Shown piece after piece: positions 32,505 to 45,230 of a DNA stretch of 64,000 bases (its first letter is position 1; every line of letters starts with the position of its first letter). This DNA is from Cryptomeria japonica (Eukaryota; Streptophyta; Pinopsida; Cupressales; Cupressaceae). Location of the stretch: positions 877,245,594 to 877,309,593 of the forward strand of contig NC_081409.1 in assembly GCF_030272615.1 (NCBI RefSeq). The letters are read 5' to 3'. Both the position numbers and the translations under genes were made by a program. The notes below the pieces were generated by a model. That model was not told the DNA's origin. It did no database searches and saw only the letters and a program-made list of their open reading frames with translations.

Positions 32505-33564
32505 AATGTGGTTTTCGCCATAAGACCCTTTGATTTTTTTTCATTTTTATATTTTTGCGACTGGAAGGCCCGACACCCTCACAAAAATATGCCACGCTAT
32601 TGAGTTCTATAGTGTATCCCTCTTTATGGTCCCCAGGGGGAAGATCATCTCGTATGCCAAGATAGTCAATAAAAGCTTCATCATTTTGGAATGTGTCAAA
32701 CTGTGCAAGTCCTTCATGATCCCAGTCAATAAGTTGGTGGTGGACAAGGGGAAGGCCTTTAATGTCTTCGAAGTTAGCGGGGCTAATAGTGAAGATGCAG
32801 TTATATTCAGGTATGTCGAGGTAGTTATCGAGGTCATCGTTGGCACTCTCCTCATCAGTCTCGATCATGAACGAATCCAAATTATCATCACTAGTAGCGC
32901 ATTTTGGGACAGGTGTTCTCATTCTATGTGATTTCAACCTAGAACCTAGAGACAAGGACTGTGTGGAATCCTCAGGGGTTGTTTCTTGACCAACTTTGAA
33001 TTTCCTATTAAATTCCTCTTCTTCTATTGGTTCACTTGGCTCTCTGAATGTCTCGGCGAGCTCATAGTCACTAGAGGATTTGTCTGAACCCCATTCCCAT
33101 TCATTGGAGTCTGTGGAATAGCGATTCTCTTGTTGAATTTTGGCAGCTTTGATTTGTAATGCTTCTTCTGTCCTTTGAGTGTGGACCTTGGAAGTCATGA
33201 AACCAAGTCCCTTCGAGCATTCCTTTTTGAATGTCAATTCAGGTTGTAAATGTTCAATGATGCCTTCCTTTCTTAACCCAAGAGGGCTTTTGCCATCATA
33301 CCCAAATTTTTGTAGGATCTTGAAACCTTTGCCATATTTCTCACATGGTATACCGATGTGATCTTGTGTATCATTTTCAAGGTCTTTGTAAAGCATTTTG
33401 TATAAGTATTCCTCTTCTAGTTCACCCCATTTTTGAAAGATAGTAGGGTCCCATTTGAGTACAATCATAGATACCTGTTTATTAGGATGTGGTCTTCCAT
33501 ATTCTTTTGGTGAACTCATGACTTGTTGTAAGCACATGGTCTGATTCAAAGTGTATTCACCCAT
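32491..33564 (-). pseudogene. TatO G-patch domain and acidic linker
   Basis: MGEYTLNQTMCLQQVMSSP leads to a G-patch at about residues 72-125 (YGKGFKILQKFGYDGKSPLG, then SKGLGF), as in TatA and TatB. Acidic linkers (DSNEWEWGSDKSSSDYE, DEESANDDLDNYLD) and the FQNDEAFIDYLGIRDDLP motif follow. The tail after about residue 335 is out-of-frame translation past the frameshift. Confidence 0.82.
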
Positions 33565-33573
33565 GCCCTTGTC

Positions 33574-34191
33574 CTAGAATTTGCCCTTAAGTTCACCTTG
33601 TTTTGATGTCGAAGGTTTTAATGACTCAAGATCAATGTATGCAGAAGAAGGAACAACTTTGCGATTACTAGGAATGATGGTCTCAGTTTTTGGTCTCAAG
33701 TTATTGCAATATATGAATGGATTAGGATCTCCATTGCCTGTTATTTCAACTCCATTGTGAGGAAACTTGATGCATTGGTGATATGTATATGAGACCGCCC
33801 TCATTTCATGAATCCAAGGACGTCCTAACAATATGTTGTATGTGAGATCTAGGTCTAGGGCTTGACAAACCACATCCTTCATAACTGGCCCAACTCTGAG
33901 AGGCAAGGTGACTGTGCCTTTGGATGAACACTCTTCATCATCATATGCTTTGATGGTAATTTTGTTTGTAGAATTCACAGCTTTATCATAATATCCCAAT
34001 TGTTTAATAGTGCTCAATGTACAAATGTTTAGACCTGCTCCTCCATCTATCAGGACTCGTTTTATTCGATGTTTGTGTACGAAGTCTTCAATGTGTAATG
34101 GTGCATTATGTGGCTGACTTATGGAGGCGTCATCGACTTCTATGAATGTAAGAGAGTGTGAAATGGAAAGGTATCCCACTCTGGCTTGAAA
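33574..34191 (-). pseudogene. TatO aspartic protease
   Basis: HNAPLHIEDFVHKHRIKRVL, then IDGGAGLNICTL, gives the retropepsin-like active site with DGG instead of DSG/DTG. ILLGRPWIHEMRAVSYTYHQ closes the domain. It lies directly after the TAG at 34192..34194 (Gln in TatB's LNTDQFQAM) and stops at 33574..33576. Confidence 0.85.
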
Positions 34192-36744
34192 CTAGTCCAC
34201 GTTCAGATCAGTAGGAATGGCAGTGTCTCTCATGATTTTGTCAAGAATGGCTTTATGTGTTGGGGATATGCCTAAGAGCTCAAGGATGGAGATAAGTGTG
34301 GGTGTCATCCCTAACTGTTCCACAAGGTCATACTCAGGCTTGGTTGATGAGGAAGCAGTGTTTTTAGCTCGAGCACCTTGCAAAGTGAATTTACCTCGAC
34401 GGGTTGTAACATGACATTTCTTGCATTTCCTGACAAAGTAGTAGGAATCCTTTTCCATAGATGGCCAATAGTATCCAGCTCGCATGATCTTCTTGGCTAG
34501 TGATGGACCACTTGAGTGAGTCCCACAAATTCCTTCATGTACCTCTTCCAAAGCTTTTGTTATCTCACCTTGTTCCAGACATCGAAGGAGAGTACCATCA
34601 AGACCGCGTCGGTATAGGGTTTCGGCAATAATGGTATATCGAGCAGTTTGGCGAATGAAGGTTTTTCGTTGGTTATTCGATTGGTTGGGAGGAAGGGTAT
34701 GATCGTGAAGATAGGTGTAGAACTCATCATACCATGGGGATTCAGAACCAACAAGGCGACATATCATTTCAGATTCAGGGATATCATAAGCGGGGATCCA
34801 AAGCTGTTCTACCAAGAACTCATAGCGTGTTGAATTTTGTGGAAGATCTAGGAGAGATGCGATGGTAGCCATAGCGTCAGCAGCTCGATTCTGATCTCTT
34901 GGTATCTGCTCAAAAGTGATAGTAGTAAATGATGTCTTTAGAGTGTCCACCATTTGCTTATATGGCATGAGTTTATCATCCTTGGTTTGATATTCATCTG
35001 TTGCTTGTCGAATGACTAGTTGGGAGTTGCCATATACTTGTAGTTCTTGTAATTTCCACTGTACGGCTAACCTGAGTCCTGTGATCAAGGCCTCATACTC
35101 TGCTATGTTGTTTGTGCATAGAAATGTGAGCCTATAAGACTTCGGGATGCTATCACCTTGAGGTGTGATAAATAGAATGCCTGCCCCCGAGCCGTGCCTA
35201 GTGTATGACCCATCAAAATATAGTTTCCATGGTTGTGTTGTTGTGATCATGAATATCTCTTCATCTGGAAAATTGGAAATAAGAGGATGATCACCTGTGA
35301 GTGGCGCATCGGCCAACTGATCTGCAATAACTTGACCTTTGATAGCTTTACGGTCCACGTACTCAATGTCAAATTCACTTAGAATCATCACCCATTTGGC
35401 CAAGCGGCCTGTCAATGCTGCTTTGTTAAGTAAATACTTGAGTGGATCAATCTTTGCAATGAGTTGTACCTTGTGTGTTAACAAATAGTGCCTCAGTTTA
35501 GTGGCTGCTAAGATTACTGCTAGGCAAGCTCGCTCAATAGGTGTGTAATTGAGTTCATAGCCAACCAGTGTGCGAGAGATGTAGTATATAGCACATTCTT
35601 TGCCTTCTGCATTATGTTGTGCCAGTAGTACACCCAATGTCGTACTTGTTGCCGAGATATAGAGTAACAATGGTCTACTTGGATCTGGTGGCATCAGCAA
35701 TGGTGGATTCATGAGATAGTCTTTAGGTGTTTGAAATGCTTGCTGGCATCGAGCATCCCACTGAAAGCGGATGTTCTTGTGTAGCAGATGTGTAAATGGG
35801 TGACACTTATCAGCCAATTGTGCAATGAATCTTCGGATGGATTGAAGCCGTCCTTGTAGTGTCCTTAGCTGACTGATATTCTTTGGAGGTGGCATGTCCA
35901 TGATTGCTTTTACCTTTGCTGGGTCGACTTCAATACCTTTGCTTGAGACAATGTATCCTAGAAGCTTCCCGGAGGTTACTCCAAAGACACATTTCTTTGG
36001 GTTGAGTCGAACATGGTATTGTTCCAGTCTATCAAAGATTTTATCTAAGATGTGGAGATGCCCTTCTCTAGTGAGTGATTTTACTAGTAAGTCATCAACA
36101 TAATCTTCCATCATGGTATGCATCATGTCATGGAAGATGGTGGTCATTGCTCTTTGATAGGTTGCTCCTGCATTCTTTAGACCGAAAGGCATTACATTCC
36201 AGCAATATGTGCCCCATGGACATGTGAAGGCTGTCTTATGTTGGTCCTCTGGTGCGATCTTTATTTGATTGTATCCTGAAAAGCCATCCATGAGTGAAAG
36301 CATGGCATGTCCTGCTGTTAGATCCACTATGATGTCAATATTTGGTAGGGGGAAATCATCCTTAGGACAGACCTTATTTAGATCTCTGAAGTTAGTACAA
36401 ATGCGGATGCCCCCTTTTGGTTTGCCAATAGGCACAATATTGGAGATCCATTCTGCATAATCAATTGGTCTAATGAAACCAACATCCAGGAGTTTCTTGA
36501 GTTCTGTTTTGACTAGCACTGCAATTTGGGGATGCATCTTACGAAGCTTCTGCTTGACAGGTTTGGCTCCTTTTGCTACGGTGAGGTGATGCATGACTAA
36601 ATCAGGATCAAGCCCAGGCATGTCTGCATATGACCATGCGAAGTTGATCTGACGCTTCTGGAAGAACTCTATAAATTTAGGCTGTTCCTCTGGAGTGAGA
36701 AGAGATGCCAGATGTATGATATGAGGATTTTCAGGAGTCCCCAC
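34192..36744 (-). pseudogene. Chimeric ORF: TatB RT-RNase H-integrase start fused in frame to TatO protease region
   Basis: The 850-codon ORF begins MGTPENPHIIHL and encodes TatB RT (LMDGFSGYNQI, YVDD), degenerate RNase H, archaeal-type RNase H and the HHCC zinc finger of integrase. Exactly after KCKKC (about residue 777) it switches to HVTTRRGKFTLQGARAKNTA, which is the Gag-protease spacer of TatO, and stops at the TAG of 34192..34194. The integrase core is missing. In the archaeal-type RNase H the third acidic residue is changed: VYGNSQL instead of VYGDSQL. The ORF starts at an internal Met, with a TAA at 36748..36750 just upstream. Confidence 0.93.
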
Positions 36745-36786
36745 ATTTTATTCATTGGTTTCCTCGATAAGAATCATGGATCGTTC

Positions 36787-39330
36787 CTATTGTGTACTAG
36801 CAGGGAGAATGTCAAACCCTTCATCCTCAGGCGCCTCAGAGAGGTTTTCACCGTTGGATACGCTCTTTCTTTTTACTTTTGTCAGATCAAACAGTGCCAT
36901 AGTGTGGTTTTCACTGAAAGATCCATGTTTTATTGTTATATTTTTGTAGCTGAAAGGTTTGGCATCCGCCCCGAAGTATGCTGCGCTATTAAGTTCAATG
37001 GCGAATCTAGCTTTGTGATCCCCGCTTGGTAGGTTATCCCTTAATTCCAAAAAGTCAATGATAGCCTCATCGTTTTGGAAGAAATCAAGACATGGGGGAT
37101 TTGGTTGGTTCCATTCGATGAGTTCAGGGTGGACAATGGGCATTACTTCATCGACTAGATTAAGTTCGTTAGAGGTATCAATGAGGGTTAAGACGTTATG
37201 GTGAAGGTCGTTGATGGTACTTTCCCTGTCAGAATCAGGCGTAGGATGAGACGTAGGGTCTGTGAAAGATGTTTCCAGCTCAGGAACCCAAGTGGTCTTT
37301 ATCTGTGCTTCTCCGTAAACAGGGATGTCTTTGCGTGGTGGAGGTGGTGATGTGTCTTCCTCATTTGAAGTATTAAGCTGTACAGAATCAAATTCCCACT
37401 CATGTGAGTCGGTCTCTGAATCACTTTCCAACATCCGATTGCTATACCATACTGGGATGTCTTTAGAATTAAACACGACAGGTGTGATTGGTTGATGTAC
37501 CTTTGTAGTGATCGGTGCTATAGGAAGTTTGATGGGGATAAAAGAATCTGGCACAGGAAGTATCGGTAGTGTTGACTCAGTGGCTTCTGCAGGAACTGTT
37601 GGTACCATAGATGCTGCTACAGATTCTGATACAGTTGTTGCTGCTAATGGTACTATGGATGTAATGGCTGTTGCGAGTGGGATTACTAGTTTGATTAGTG
37701 GGATGAATGATATTGATGATGGTTGCGGTGGGGTTGTGAGCCTCAATGGGGCAGTGGGGATAGTGCTTGATGGTGCTTTGATTATGAAAGGTGTCCTCTT
37801 TGCAGTAGGTGGGCAAAATGGTTTGCTGGGTTTTCCTTTGAATTTGAGTTTAGGAAGGATCTCTTTTTCAAAGCCTAGGCCTGTATTACCTTTGGGCTTG
37901 AATTCTGGTAGTAGAGGTTCATGTCGTCCTTGTTTGCAGTATCCCAAATCACTCTGACCATCATATCCCATTCTTTGCATAATGAGGAGGCCTTTGCCAT
38001 ACTGTTTTGTAGGAAGTGTAACTCGCGGTTTATCAGTGGTGATGGGATCTTTATAGATCCAATTCGCTAGGTCCTCATCTTGTGTCTCTTCCTCTTGACT
38101 CTTTCCAAGGACGAATGGCATCAAGGCACATGCTGGTATGATTAGTGGTTGCTGGAGTAACTGCTGTGGCTTACCATGTGTTCTAGGAGAAGTGGGCATT
38201 TGTCCCACACAAAAGAGCTGACTCAAGTTGTATTCTCCAGGACCTTCCTCTGCTACTTTCATCTTAAGCTTTTCTTGCTTGGGTATAGGGGTGTTCGAAC
38301 TGGCAAGAGAGGCGGGACTTACATATGATGTGGAGGAAATGGCTTCCCTATTATTAGGAACAGTAATTTCTGGTTGATGGCTGATATTATGGCAAAATGC
38401 AAAGGGATTTGTATCGCCCAGGATTTTGATCTCTGTACCGTTATGTGGGAACTTGATACATTGATGGTAGGTAGATGGAACAGCTTGCATGGCATGTATC
38501 CAAGGTCTCCCTAATAATAGATTATATGGCAGAGGAAGGTCCAGAACCTGACAGATGATGTGCTTTACCACAGGGCCCACTCGGATTGGTAGTACCACAG
38601 CTCCTTTGGATGAACGCTCTGCATCATCATAGGCCTTGATGGTGATCTTCTTGCGAGGATCCACTGATTCTATTGCATATCCCAATGCTGTGACCAACTG
38701 TAGTGTACAAATGTTTAGGCCTGCTCCATTATCTATCAAGACTCGCTTGATCCTGTGTTGGTTGATAAAGCCTTCAATGTGTAGCGAAGCATTATGAGGT
38801 TGTTGGAAAGAAGAGTTGTCACTTTCAGAAAAAGTGAGACAAGGTGATGACTTTAGATTTCCAACCATGGCTTGAAACTGGTCCGTATTCAGGTTTGCAG
38901 GGACTGACGCTTCTTGGAGTGCTTGATCCAAGATTGTTTTATGAGATGGCGATAGGCGCAATAGCTCTAAAATGGATATAAGCGCAGGCGTTTTATCTAA
39001 TTGTTCCACAAGATTGTACTGCTTTGGGACAGAGGTGGTGCCTTGTGGAGCTGCCTTGATGGTGACCTTGCCACGACGTGTAACAACATTGCAATTTGAG
39101 GTGGGATTTTTGAAGGTTATGGTTGCAATTTGTTCACTGGCATCATACAGGTGATTTACAGTATAATTATACGCAACCTGCGTATAATCAGTGGTATCAG
39201 TGCCTCGCCTAGAAGTGGAAGGACCGCTTTGATCTTGTGATGGAAGTGGATTCTTGAACATCTGATGATCATTATTGGTTGTTTTTGGGTCATGTCCTTC
39301 AACTTCAATTTCTCCTCGATCAATAAGATC
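36787..39330 (-). pseudogene. TatB Gag end, protease, G-patch and linker
   Basis: From the TAG at 39331..39333 the frame is open to the TAG at 36787..36789 (ASTQ then stop). It encodes a Gag-protease spacer (CNVVTRRGKVTIKAA), protease (VLIDNGAGLNICTL; LLLGRPWIHAMQAV), the G-patch (YGKGLLIMQRMGYDGQSDLG, then GLGF) and a Pro/Thr/Ile-rich and acidic linker (SDSETDSHEWEFDS). TatA has the same order. The plus-strand ORF at 37508..37957 is a shadow. Confidence 0.87.
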
Positions 39331-40785
39331 CTAAATGAGTTCTTTCAATCGGTGACAATTACTTGTCTTGTGTCCTCTTCCTTGATGGAACTCATAGTGT
39401 TCAGTATCTCTCCACCATGCCAGTTTGACCTGAGGCTCATAGTTTGATAGCTTAGGTAGAGTGATCAAATTTTGAGAAATGAGTTGTCGCAACACTGTTT
39501 CAATGGGTTCCCCTAAGGGAGTGTATGTGTGTTTTTGTTTTTGCTGACGAGGTCTAGGTTCATCATGAGACGTGATGCGACCTTGATTGGAAGGAACATT
39601 TGTGTTATTTTGAGGTGGAGGATTTTGTCCTGCAAATCGAACCACAGGTTGTGCATTTTGGATAGTCCGAGCATCCACAACTCCATCGTTGATGATATTT
39701 TTGTTCTTGTTCCAGAAGTTCGGTTTATCGCTATTGAAGCGCGAGCGAGGACCATCTTTTGGGTCATTAAAGATTTTGATGAGTCCTTTCTTGATGAGTG
39801 CCCGTTCACACTTTAAACCCTTGGTGATCATATCATTAAAAGAGTCTGTGTCTTTGACATCCAGGTGAAATTCCATTTCTTCGTTTAAGTTGGAAATGAA
39901 TATTTCAACTAGTTCTCGTTCAGGTAACTGAAGAGAACATCTGCTAGACATTTGGCCCCATCGTTGTAGGAATACTGAGAATAGTTCACCTGGTTTTTGT
40001 TTGGTGTTGCACAGATCAGCCATGGTGATGTCGCGTTCAATATTATAAGAGTAATGAGATAGGAACTTCGAGATGAGTTCCTCAAATGTTCTAATGCCAC
40101 CTGGTAGTCGGGAAAACCATGACGTGGTTGTTCCTCCCAAACTTTGGGGAAAAAGTTGCATTAGGTATGTGTCTTCATATGCCACTTCAAGACAAGTGGA
40201 ATGAAATTCTCTGACATGATCATGGGGATCTCCCTTTCCTCTATATTTTTTGAATTTTGGTGTTTCGAACCTGCGTGGAAAAGGTGGCATATAAATATTC
40301 CTATCAAAAGGATAGGGACAGATGTCATTAAGTGAGAATTGATTGGTCTTAACACCACTATGAAGTTGTTGGGCGAGATTCTCGACTTGTTGCCGCAACA
40401 TCTCAATTTCATTTGGAGGAGGAGGTGGTGGGTTACCTCGAGGGATGTTATATCTGATGGGATCTCTACGCCCTTCCTCCTCATGGCGACTTTGTCTTTC
40501 TGATGCTTGTCTTAATTGGGCAAGATCAAAGTCTAAGGGGAGTTTGGCTCCTTCTTGAGCAAGTCTTAAGAAGTGAGCATCCACATTGCTCCTGAGTATT
40601 TCGTCAAAAAGTCTGTTAAAGAGAGGGTTATGCTGAGCCCTTTCTATTGTTGCAGGAGTGGGAGTACTTGGGTTTTCGTCATCTGCATTTCCTCCAAGTG
40701 CTTCTTGAAATTCATTGAGATTTTCCTCTTCTTCTTCTTCTCTTTCTATTTCTCGTTGTCTCGACTGTGATCGGGTTTGAGCCAT
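39331..40785 (-). pseudogene. TatB Gag
   Basis: It starts MAQTRSQSRQREIERE at the same codon as TatA. An acidic head, a Pro-rich patch and the retrotrans_gag domain (ICPYPFDRN, TPKFKKYRGKGDPHDH, LMQLFPQSLGG, FSRLPGG, FLQRWGQM) are followed by the knuckle HYEFHQGRGHKTSNC, in which the first Cys of the TatA knuckle is Tyr. It ends at TAG 39331..39333 in place of Gln, just after the knuckle. This is the best preserved gag in the window. Confidence 0.9.
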
Positions 40786-41235
40786 TTTGTTTGCAAGTTT
40801 GTTGTTGAAGTTGATTGAAGATGATGATGAGTTGTCGATGAAATGAAAGATTGATGGTTGGTGATTTGTGTTGTATGGGGATCTCTAGCACTTTAAGGTA
40901 GATGTAACCAAAATTCCTTCTTTGAATTTCTTGTTTGTTTTGAGGAGTTTGGATGTGATAAGGTGTAGAGAAATCTGAGATGTGTTACAGATTTTGACTA
41001 CCTAGTAATGAGAGGATTCACTCATGAACTAGTTTTAACCTGCATAGATGTGTCTCTTAGGATGAGCTTATCCTAGATGTAGAAACAATCTAAAAAGTGA
41101 TGTGATGTGTTTGATTTCAAGCAATATCTAAAAGAGAACTTGGGACAAGAACCTCTTAATGTTTTGAGAGTTGGGACGGATTGATGATGAAGTGATGATG
41201 TATGAGTGAGATGATGGATGAAAATGTTTTCAACT
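40786..41235 (-). other. TatB spacer between ORF1-like gene and gag
   Basis: Matches 7621..8099 of TatA, with a small deletion near 41000. No gene seen. Confidence 0.55.
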
Positions 41236-41619
41236 TCAATAAAAACTTTGTGTTACAAATGGGACAAACTCTATCTTTTCCCTTTCAGGTGTTGGTGGTA
41301 TTTCTCGAGCTGTGTTGTATGTGATATAGACGTTTGGGAAGAAGTTGGGATTAATCTTTCCTCCTTGGTTTTTGTGATAACTCAGAGCTCTATATTGCAT
41401 AAAAGCTCTACAATTCAATGATTCTGAATCAAACTCGTTTGTTTTACCTTGAAGGTATAGACGCATGCGATGTAGAAAGACTCTATGTGAGACAAAGATT
41501 TGTCTATTGAGATAGAAGAAGTTCCTCCTTTTGATCAAAGCCTTTGAGCTTAATGGTCTCCTTTTCAAGTTGATATTCTGATGACACTTCTTCTTTTGCA
41601 GAATGTGAAGAATGGTCAT
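41236..41619 (-). CDS. TatB ORF1-like gene upstream of gag, function unknown
   Basis: 127 codons, MTILHILQKKKCHQN to FVTQSFY, matching the TatA ORF (8100..8483) codon for codon without indels. Changes include Arg-to-Cys in ESLNCRAF and Ile-to-Val in FFPNV. It sits 450 bp upstream of gag in another frame. Upstream of this Met the frame that matches TatA shifts, so the longer ORF (to 41748) is not supported as a whole. Confidence 0.6.
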   Translation of the reverse strand: MTILHILQKKKCHQNINLKRRPLSSKALIKRRNFFYLNRQIFVSHRVFLHRMRLYLQGKTNEFDSESLNCRAFMQYRALSYHKNQGGKINPNFFPNVYITYNTAREIPPTPEREKIEFVPFVTQSFY

Positions 41620-41759
41620 AAAATTTTGACTCTTTTGTTGTTTGCACTTTGTTGATGTGTTTGGTTGTTTTGAGAAATGTTGGATGAATACTTTGTTTTT
41701 GGGAAGTGATTTTCTGATTTTTCTTTGACAAGAAAACAAAGCAAGCACACAAACACAAG

Positions 41760-42600
41760 ATTGTAGCCTTTAAGGCACAAATGAGTATGGGTCTAGATCA
41801 ACCCAATCCTTGGACTTGTATATGACCCTTCCTTTAGATGTATTTTAAGGTGTATTTCCAAAGCCTGAAGTCGGCTCAATTTGTACTTAGTCTTTAAAAC
41901 GAACACACTTCAAACACTTTTTATCCCTAAAGTCAAATGGCCAGCTGTGATAAATTTAGCCCACATCTTGATATTTCTTCGACTTTGGTACTACATACCT
42001 TATGAATCCCGCCGTGGCAGGTAAGGATGTGATATACTAAGTCTTGCACGAGCATAACAAATAGATGATCCCTATGATGGGGGAGTCACCACTTTCATCA
42101 AGCCACAAGTGACTTTTCAAAAAGCTATGTTTCTACGCAAGGAAATATGTATGGTGAGTATCTTGGGAGCAAAACCATCTATGCTCTTGCACTAAATTAT
42201 ATCGCAAATATCCTCAATCAATAGAATGGGTGGGCTACTACTTAAAGGTGTTTAGTCATGTTCGATGTTTTTGGACATAAGTTCATTCTGCAGTGACTCA
42301 CTTAAGAGCCTTGTAACTGGTGGTGGGGCCCATTTGTCCTTTCAGCCAGTTACACTGTAGGAACAGCTATACCCAAGGCTACAACTTTCGCTCTCACCTA
42401 ATTTCTATAGCGGCTCGAAGGATTTACCGCTCGAGGTCATTCCCAAGAGTATCGATCCCTTGGCAGGCCTCTCTTAAAAAGATAAAATGTGAGTGTTACT
42501 AACACTTTTCTCTTGCACCTAGGACCACGAAAGCCAAGGGAGAGGATAGTGTGTGTTAGAAGTAGGACCACTCGACCAACTCTTTGCACAAGTGTGCCAA
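41760..42600 (-). other. TatB conserved untranslated leader
   Basis: Near-identical to TatA 8640..9480, with no long sense ORF. Confidence 0.55.
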
Positions 42601-43187
42601 GCATGAAAAACACTTGTTCTTTTTAATCTATCATTGCAATGTGATCTAACTATTTGGAGATGTTGCTCCAACAATCATGGTGTTCTTTTTAATTTTCAAA
42701 GGCAATTGTTTGAGTAAACTAGAATTTGAAAATCCTAGTCAACTTAATGAAAAACACGTTTGCATGAAGTAAAATTGCTTTAAAAATGAGACAAGTTGAT
42801 TGTGAATTTTATTTGCACCAAAAATGGAAGTGTGGATTGTGAGTTTTATCTTGATGCAAGAAATAAAATTTGCCTTGTTGATTTTAAGCACCAAAACGAA
42901 GTTTGTTTCCTAACTTGCAAAAAAATAAAGTTGTTTTTGTATAAGTTTGTGGTTCTTTTTACCTTGGAACAATGAAATTCTTTTTAAGAGCCCCAAACAA
43001 ATGTGTGATTCTTTTTTAAAAGCCCAAATTTGAAATGTGAAGTTAATTTTAAACCAAAATAAAAAGTGAATTCATTTTTAAAACCAACTTCAAAAACAAG
43101 TTAGTAAAAAATATAAATCTACTTTTTAATCTAATTTAAATCTGCACAAAAGAGAAAAATAGTTAGTAAAATCCGCCTATTTGGTGG
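42601..43187 (-). other. TatB distal leader, diverged
   Basis: AT-rich leader with homopolymer runs, loosely alignable to TatA 9481..9900. No gene recognised. The poly-T/TTTTGG block at 43206..43238 lies next to it. Confidence 0.4.
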
Positions 43188-43254
43188 GCTTCTACAAGCC
43201 TAATTTTTTTCTTTTTTTTTTTGGTTTTTTTTTTTTGGTTACAAGGTGATTTGT

Positions 43255-43425
43255 ACAACGTTTTGTTACAATATCGCTAGTCTGCGTTTGAATAGAGGCA
43301 CTATTTAACACAAATGCACTAAAAGAAAGGGAAAGACAAGAGAAGGCAAAAGCACTGAAACGGGGTGAATAGCGCCAAAATAATGTCAAACACGCCAAAA
43401 CAGTGTCAAAAACGCAACCTGTGTG
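43255..43425 (-). repeat. Decayed AGCGCC/AGCACT repeats in TatB leader
   Basis: A shorter counterpart of the TatA array. Units such as AGCACTGAAA, ATAGCGCCAAAA and ACGCCAAAACAGTGTC lie at about 20-bp spacing; few retain the palindrome AGCGCT. Confidence 0.55.
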
Positions 43426-43487
43426 ACATTTTCAACATTCAAACATGATATTGGTTAAAAAAAAAAAGTTGATCTTTTTGGTGTTTG

Positions 43488-43507
43488 GATTCACGTCGGG
43501 TTCACCA
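43488..43507 (-). other. TatB primer-binding site (tRNA-Trp type)
   Basis: TGGTGAACCCGACGTGAATC on the minus strand is exactly the first 20 bases of the TatA site, two bases from the LTR. The further 3' extension towards 43470 keeps GATC at its end but is otherwise decayed. Confidence 0.8.
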
Positions 43508-43958
43508 AATGATGCTCTGCAAAAAGGATTAGAAAATCTGTTTGATAGCAACACACACAAGAGCACAAGAAACAAACGCTAGTGTTAGCAACAAAAGATT
43601 ATCCTAAACAGGCATATCAAGAGAGATATTAAGCATGAAATAGAAAGCATATAAACATAGAATAAAATAGCTAATCAAGATGCTCATAGTTGCTCCTCCC
43701 TTGTTCCTCTCCTCTCCAAGTCCCAAATGAGTGTAGCTCTCAACAACTTTTTGCACTATGGATGCTTATGGAGGATTGAGATTTAATATTAAGCTTCAAA
43801 TATGAAATGAAAAGCTAAATACTATGCTATTGATGCTAAAATGATTGATTTTACCAAAAAGACAAGATTTTAGTTATGCTATGCTAAATGCTCTCTAAAA
43901 ATGTCTATAGCCTAAATGCATACAAGTTTTCAGGATCTGGATTATGAAGGAATGGGCT

Positions 43959-43968
43959 CTATTTATAG
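43959..43968 (-). promoter_or_regulatory. TATA box of TatB LTR
   Basis: CTATAAATAG on the minus strand, in the same block as in TatA. Confidence 0.7.
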
Positions 43969-44360
43969 GAAAAATGGAGCAATGGATGGCCAAGATTGAA
44001 AGGTTTAATCAAGGGTCAAGCTTGAAAGTTGGGGATCCATGTGCACAATTTGCACCAATGAAATGGTGACAAGTGTCAACATAAGATTGAGTTGAGAGAA
44101 GAGGTTGGAGGCATTAAATGCCTGAGGAGACCTCATGGTTATCTAGAAGGTAAGGGTCAAGCCTAAATTAGGATTACCCACTGGATTAGGAGTTAATGCA
44201 AGGATAAACCTTTGTGCAAATGATTAAGAGATAATCATGGTCAAAGCATTAAAGGCTTGATGAGACCCTTGGGTTGGGTAGAGGTTGAGTCAAAACAAAT
44301 GTTTTAACCATGTGGGAGGGTTTGAGGTAACCATTAATGGTTATTGGAGACTTTGGGGAT

Positions 44361-44517
44361 TAAGTGGTTGAAGGTTGAAAGCCTTCAATGGTTATCAAAG
44401 ACTTTGAGCCATTTAGTGGTTGAAGGTTGGAAGCTTTCAAAGGTTATCCAAGACTTTGAGACATTTAGTGGTTGAAGGTTGAAAGCCTTTAATGGTTATC
44501 AAAGACTTTTAGGCTTT
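44361..44517. repeat. Three 52-bp tandem units in TatB LTR
   Basis: Units beginning 'tagtggttgaaggttg' at about 44361, 44413 and 44465. The TatA LTR has one. Confidence 0.8.
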
Positions 44518-44936
44518 GAGAAGTGACTCCATTTTGCTTAGGAATGTGACAATAATTAGGGGATGGATTAAGTTAATTAGGAAGGGGTTAGAAGAATCTA
44601 GAAGGGGATTAGATTTTGCAAGTGGATTTGGTGGGTGAGGGAAAATAGGATTTTATTAAAATAAAAATTCATTTATTTCAATAAATGTGTGCAAGTTGTA
44701 TTTGGATAAATATTCAAATAAATATTAATTTATTTAAATGAGAAAAAGGAAGATAAAGCATTAAAATGCTTGAAGACTTTGAGGGGAACCATTAAAGGGT
44801 TGAAGACTTTAAGGAAAACCATTAAAGTCTTAAGAAGACTATAGAAGGAAGCCATCAAGTTTGAAGACTTTAAAGCCATCAAGTTTGAATACTTTAAGGG
44901 AAACCATTAAAGGTTTCAAGTGGGTGAGGATAAATA

Positions 44937-45230
44937 GGATTTTAAATAAATAATTTATTTAAAATAGTTGTGCAACTTGCTTTTGTAGGAAAATACAAGT
45001 GGGTGGAGGATAAAGGTGATTTAAATAAATAATTTATTTAAAATAATTGTGCAACTTGCTTTTGTAGGAAAATACAAGTGGGTGGAGGATAAAGGTGATT
45101 TAAATAAATGATTTATTTATTTAAATGTGAGAGGTGGGATTTTGGGGGATTTAAATAAATATTAATTTATTTAAATGTGAGAGGTGGGATTTTGGGGGAT
45201 TTAAATAAATATTAATTTATTTAAATGTGA
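44937..45230. repeat. AT-rich tandem units in TatB LTR U3
   Basis: 79-bp units marked by 'tgcaacttgcttttgtagga' at 44971 and 45050, then 50-bp units beginning 'gaggtgggattttggggg' at 45131 and 45181. Confidence 0.8.
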
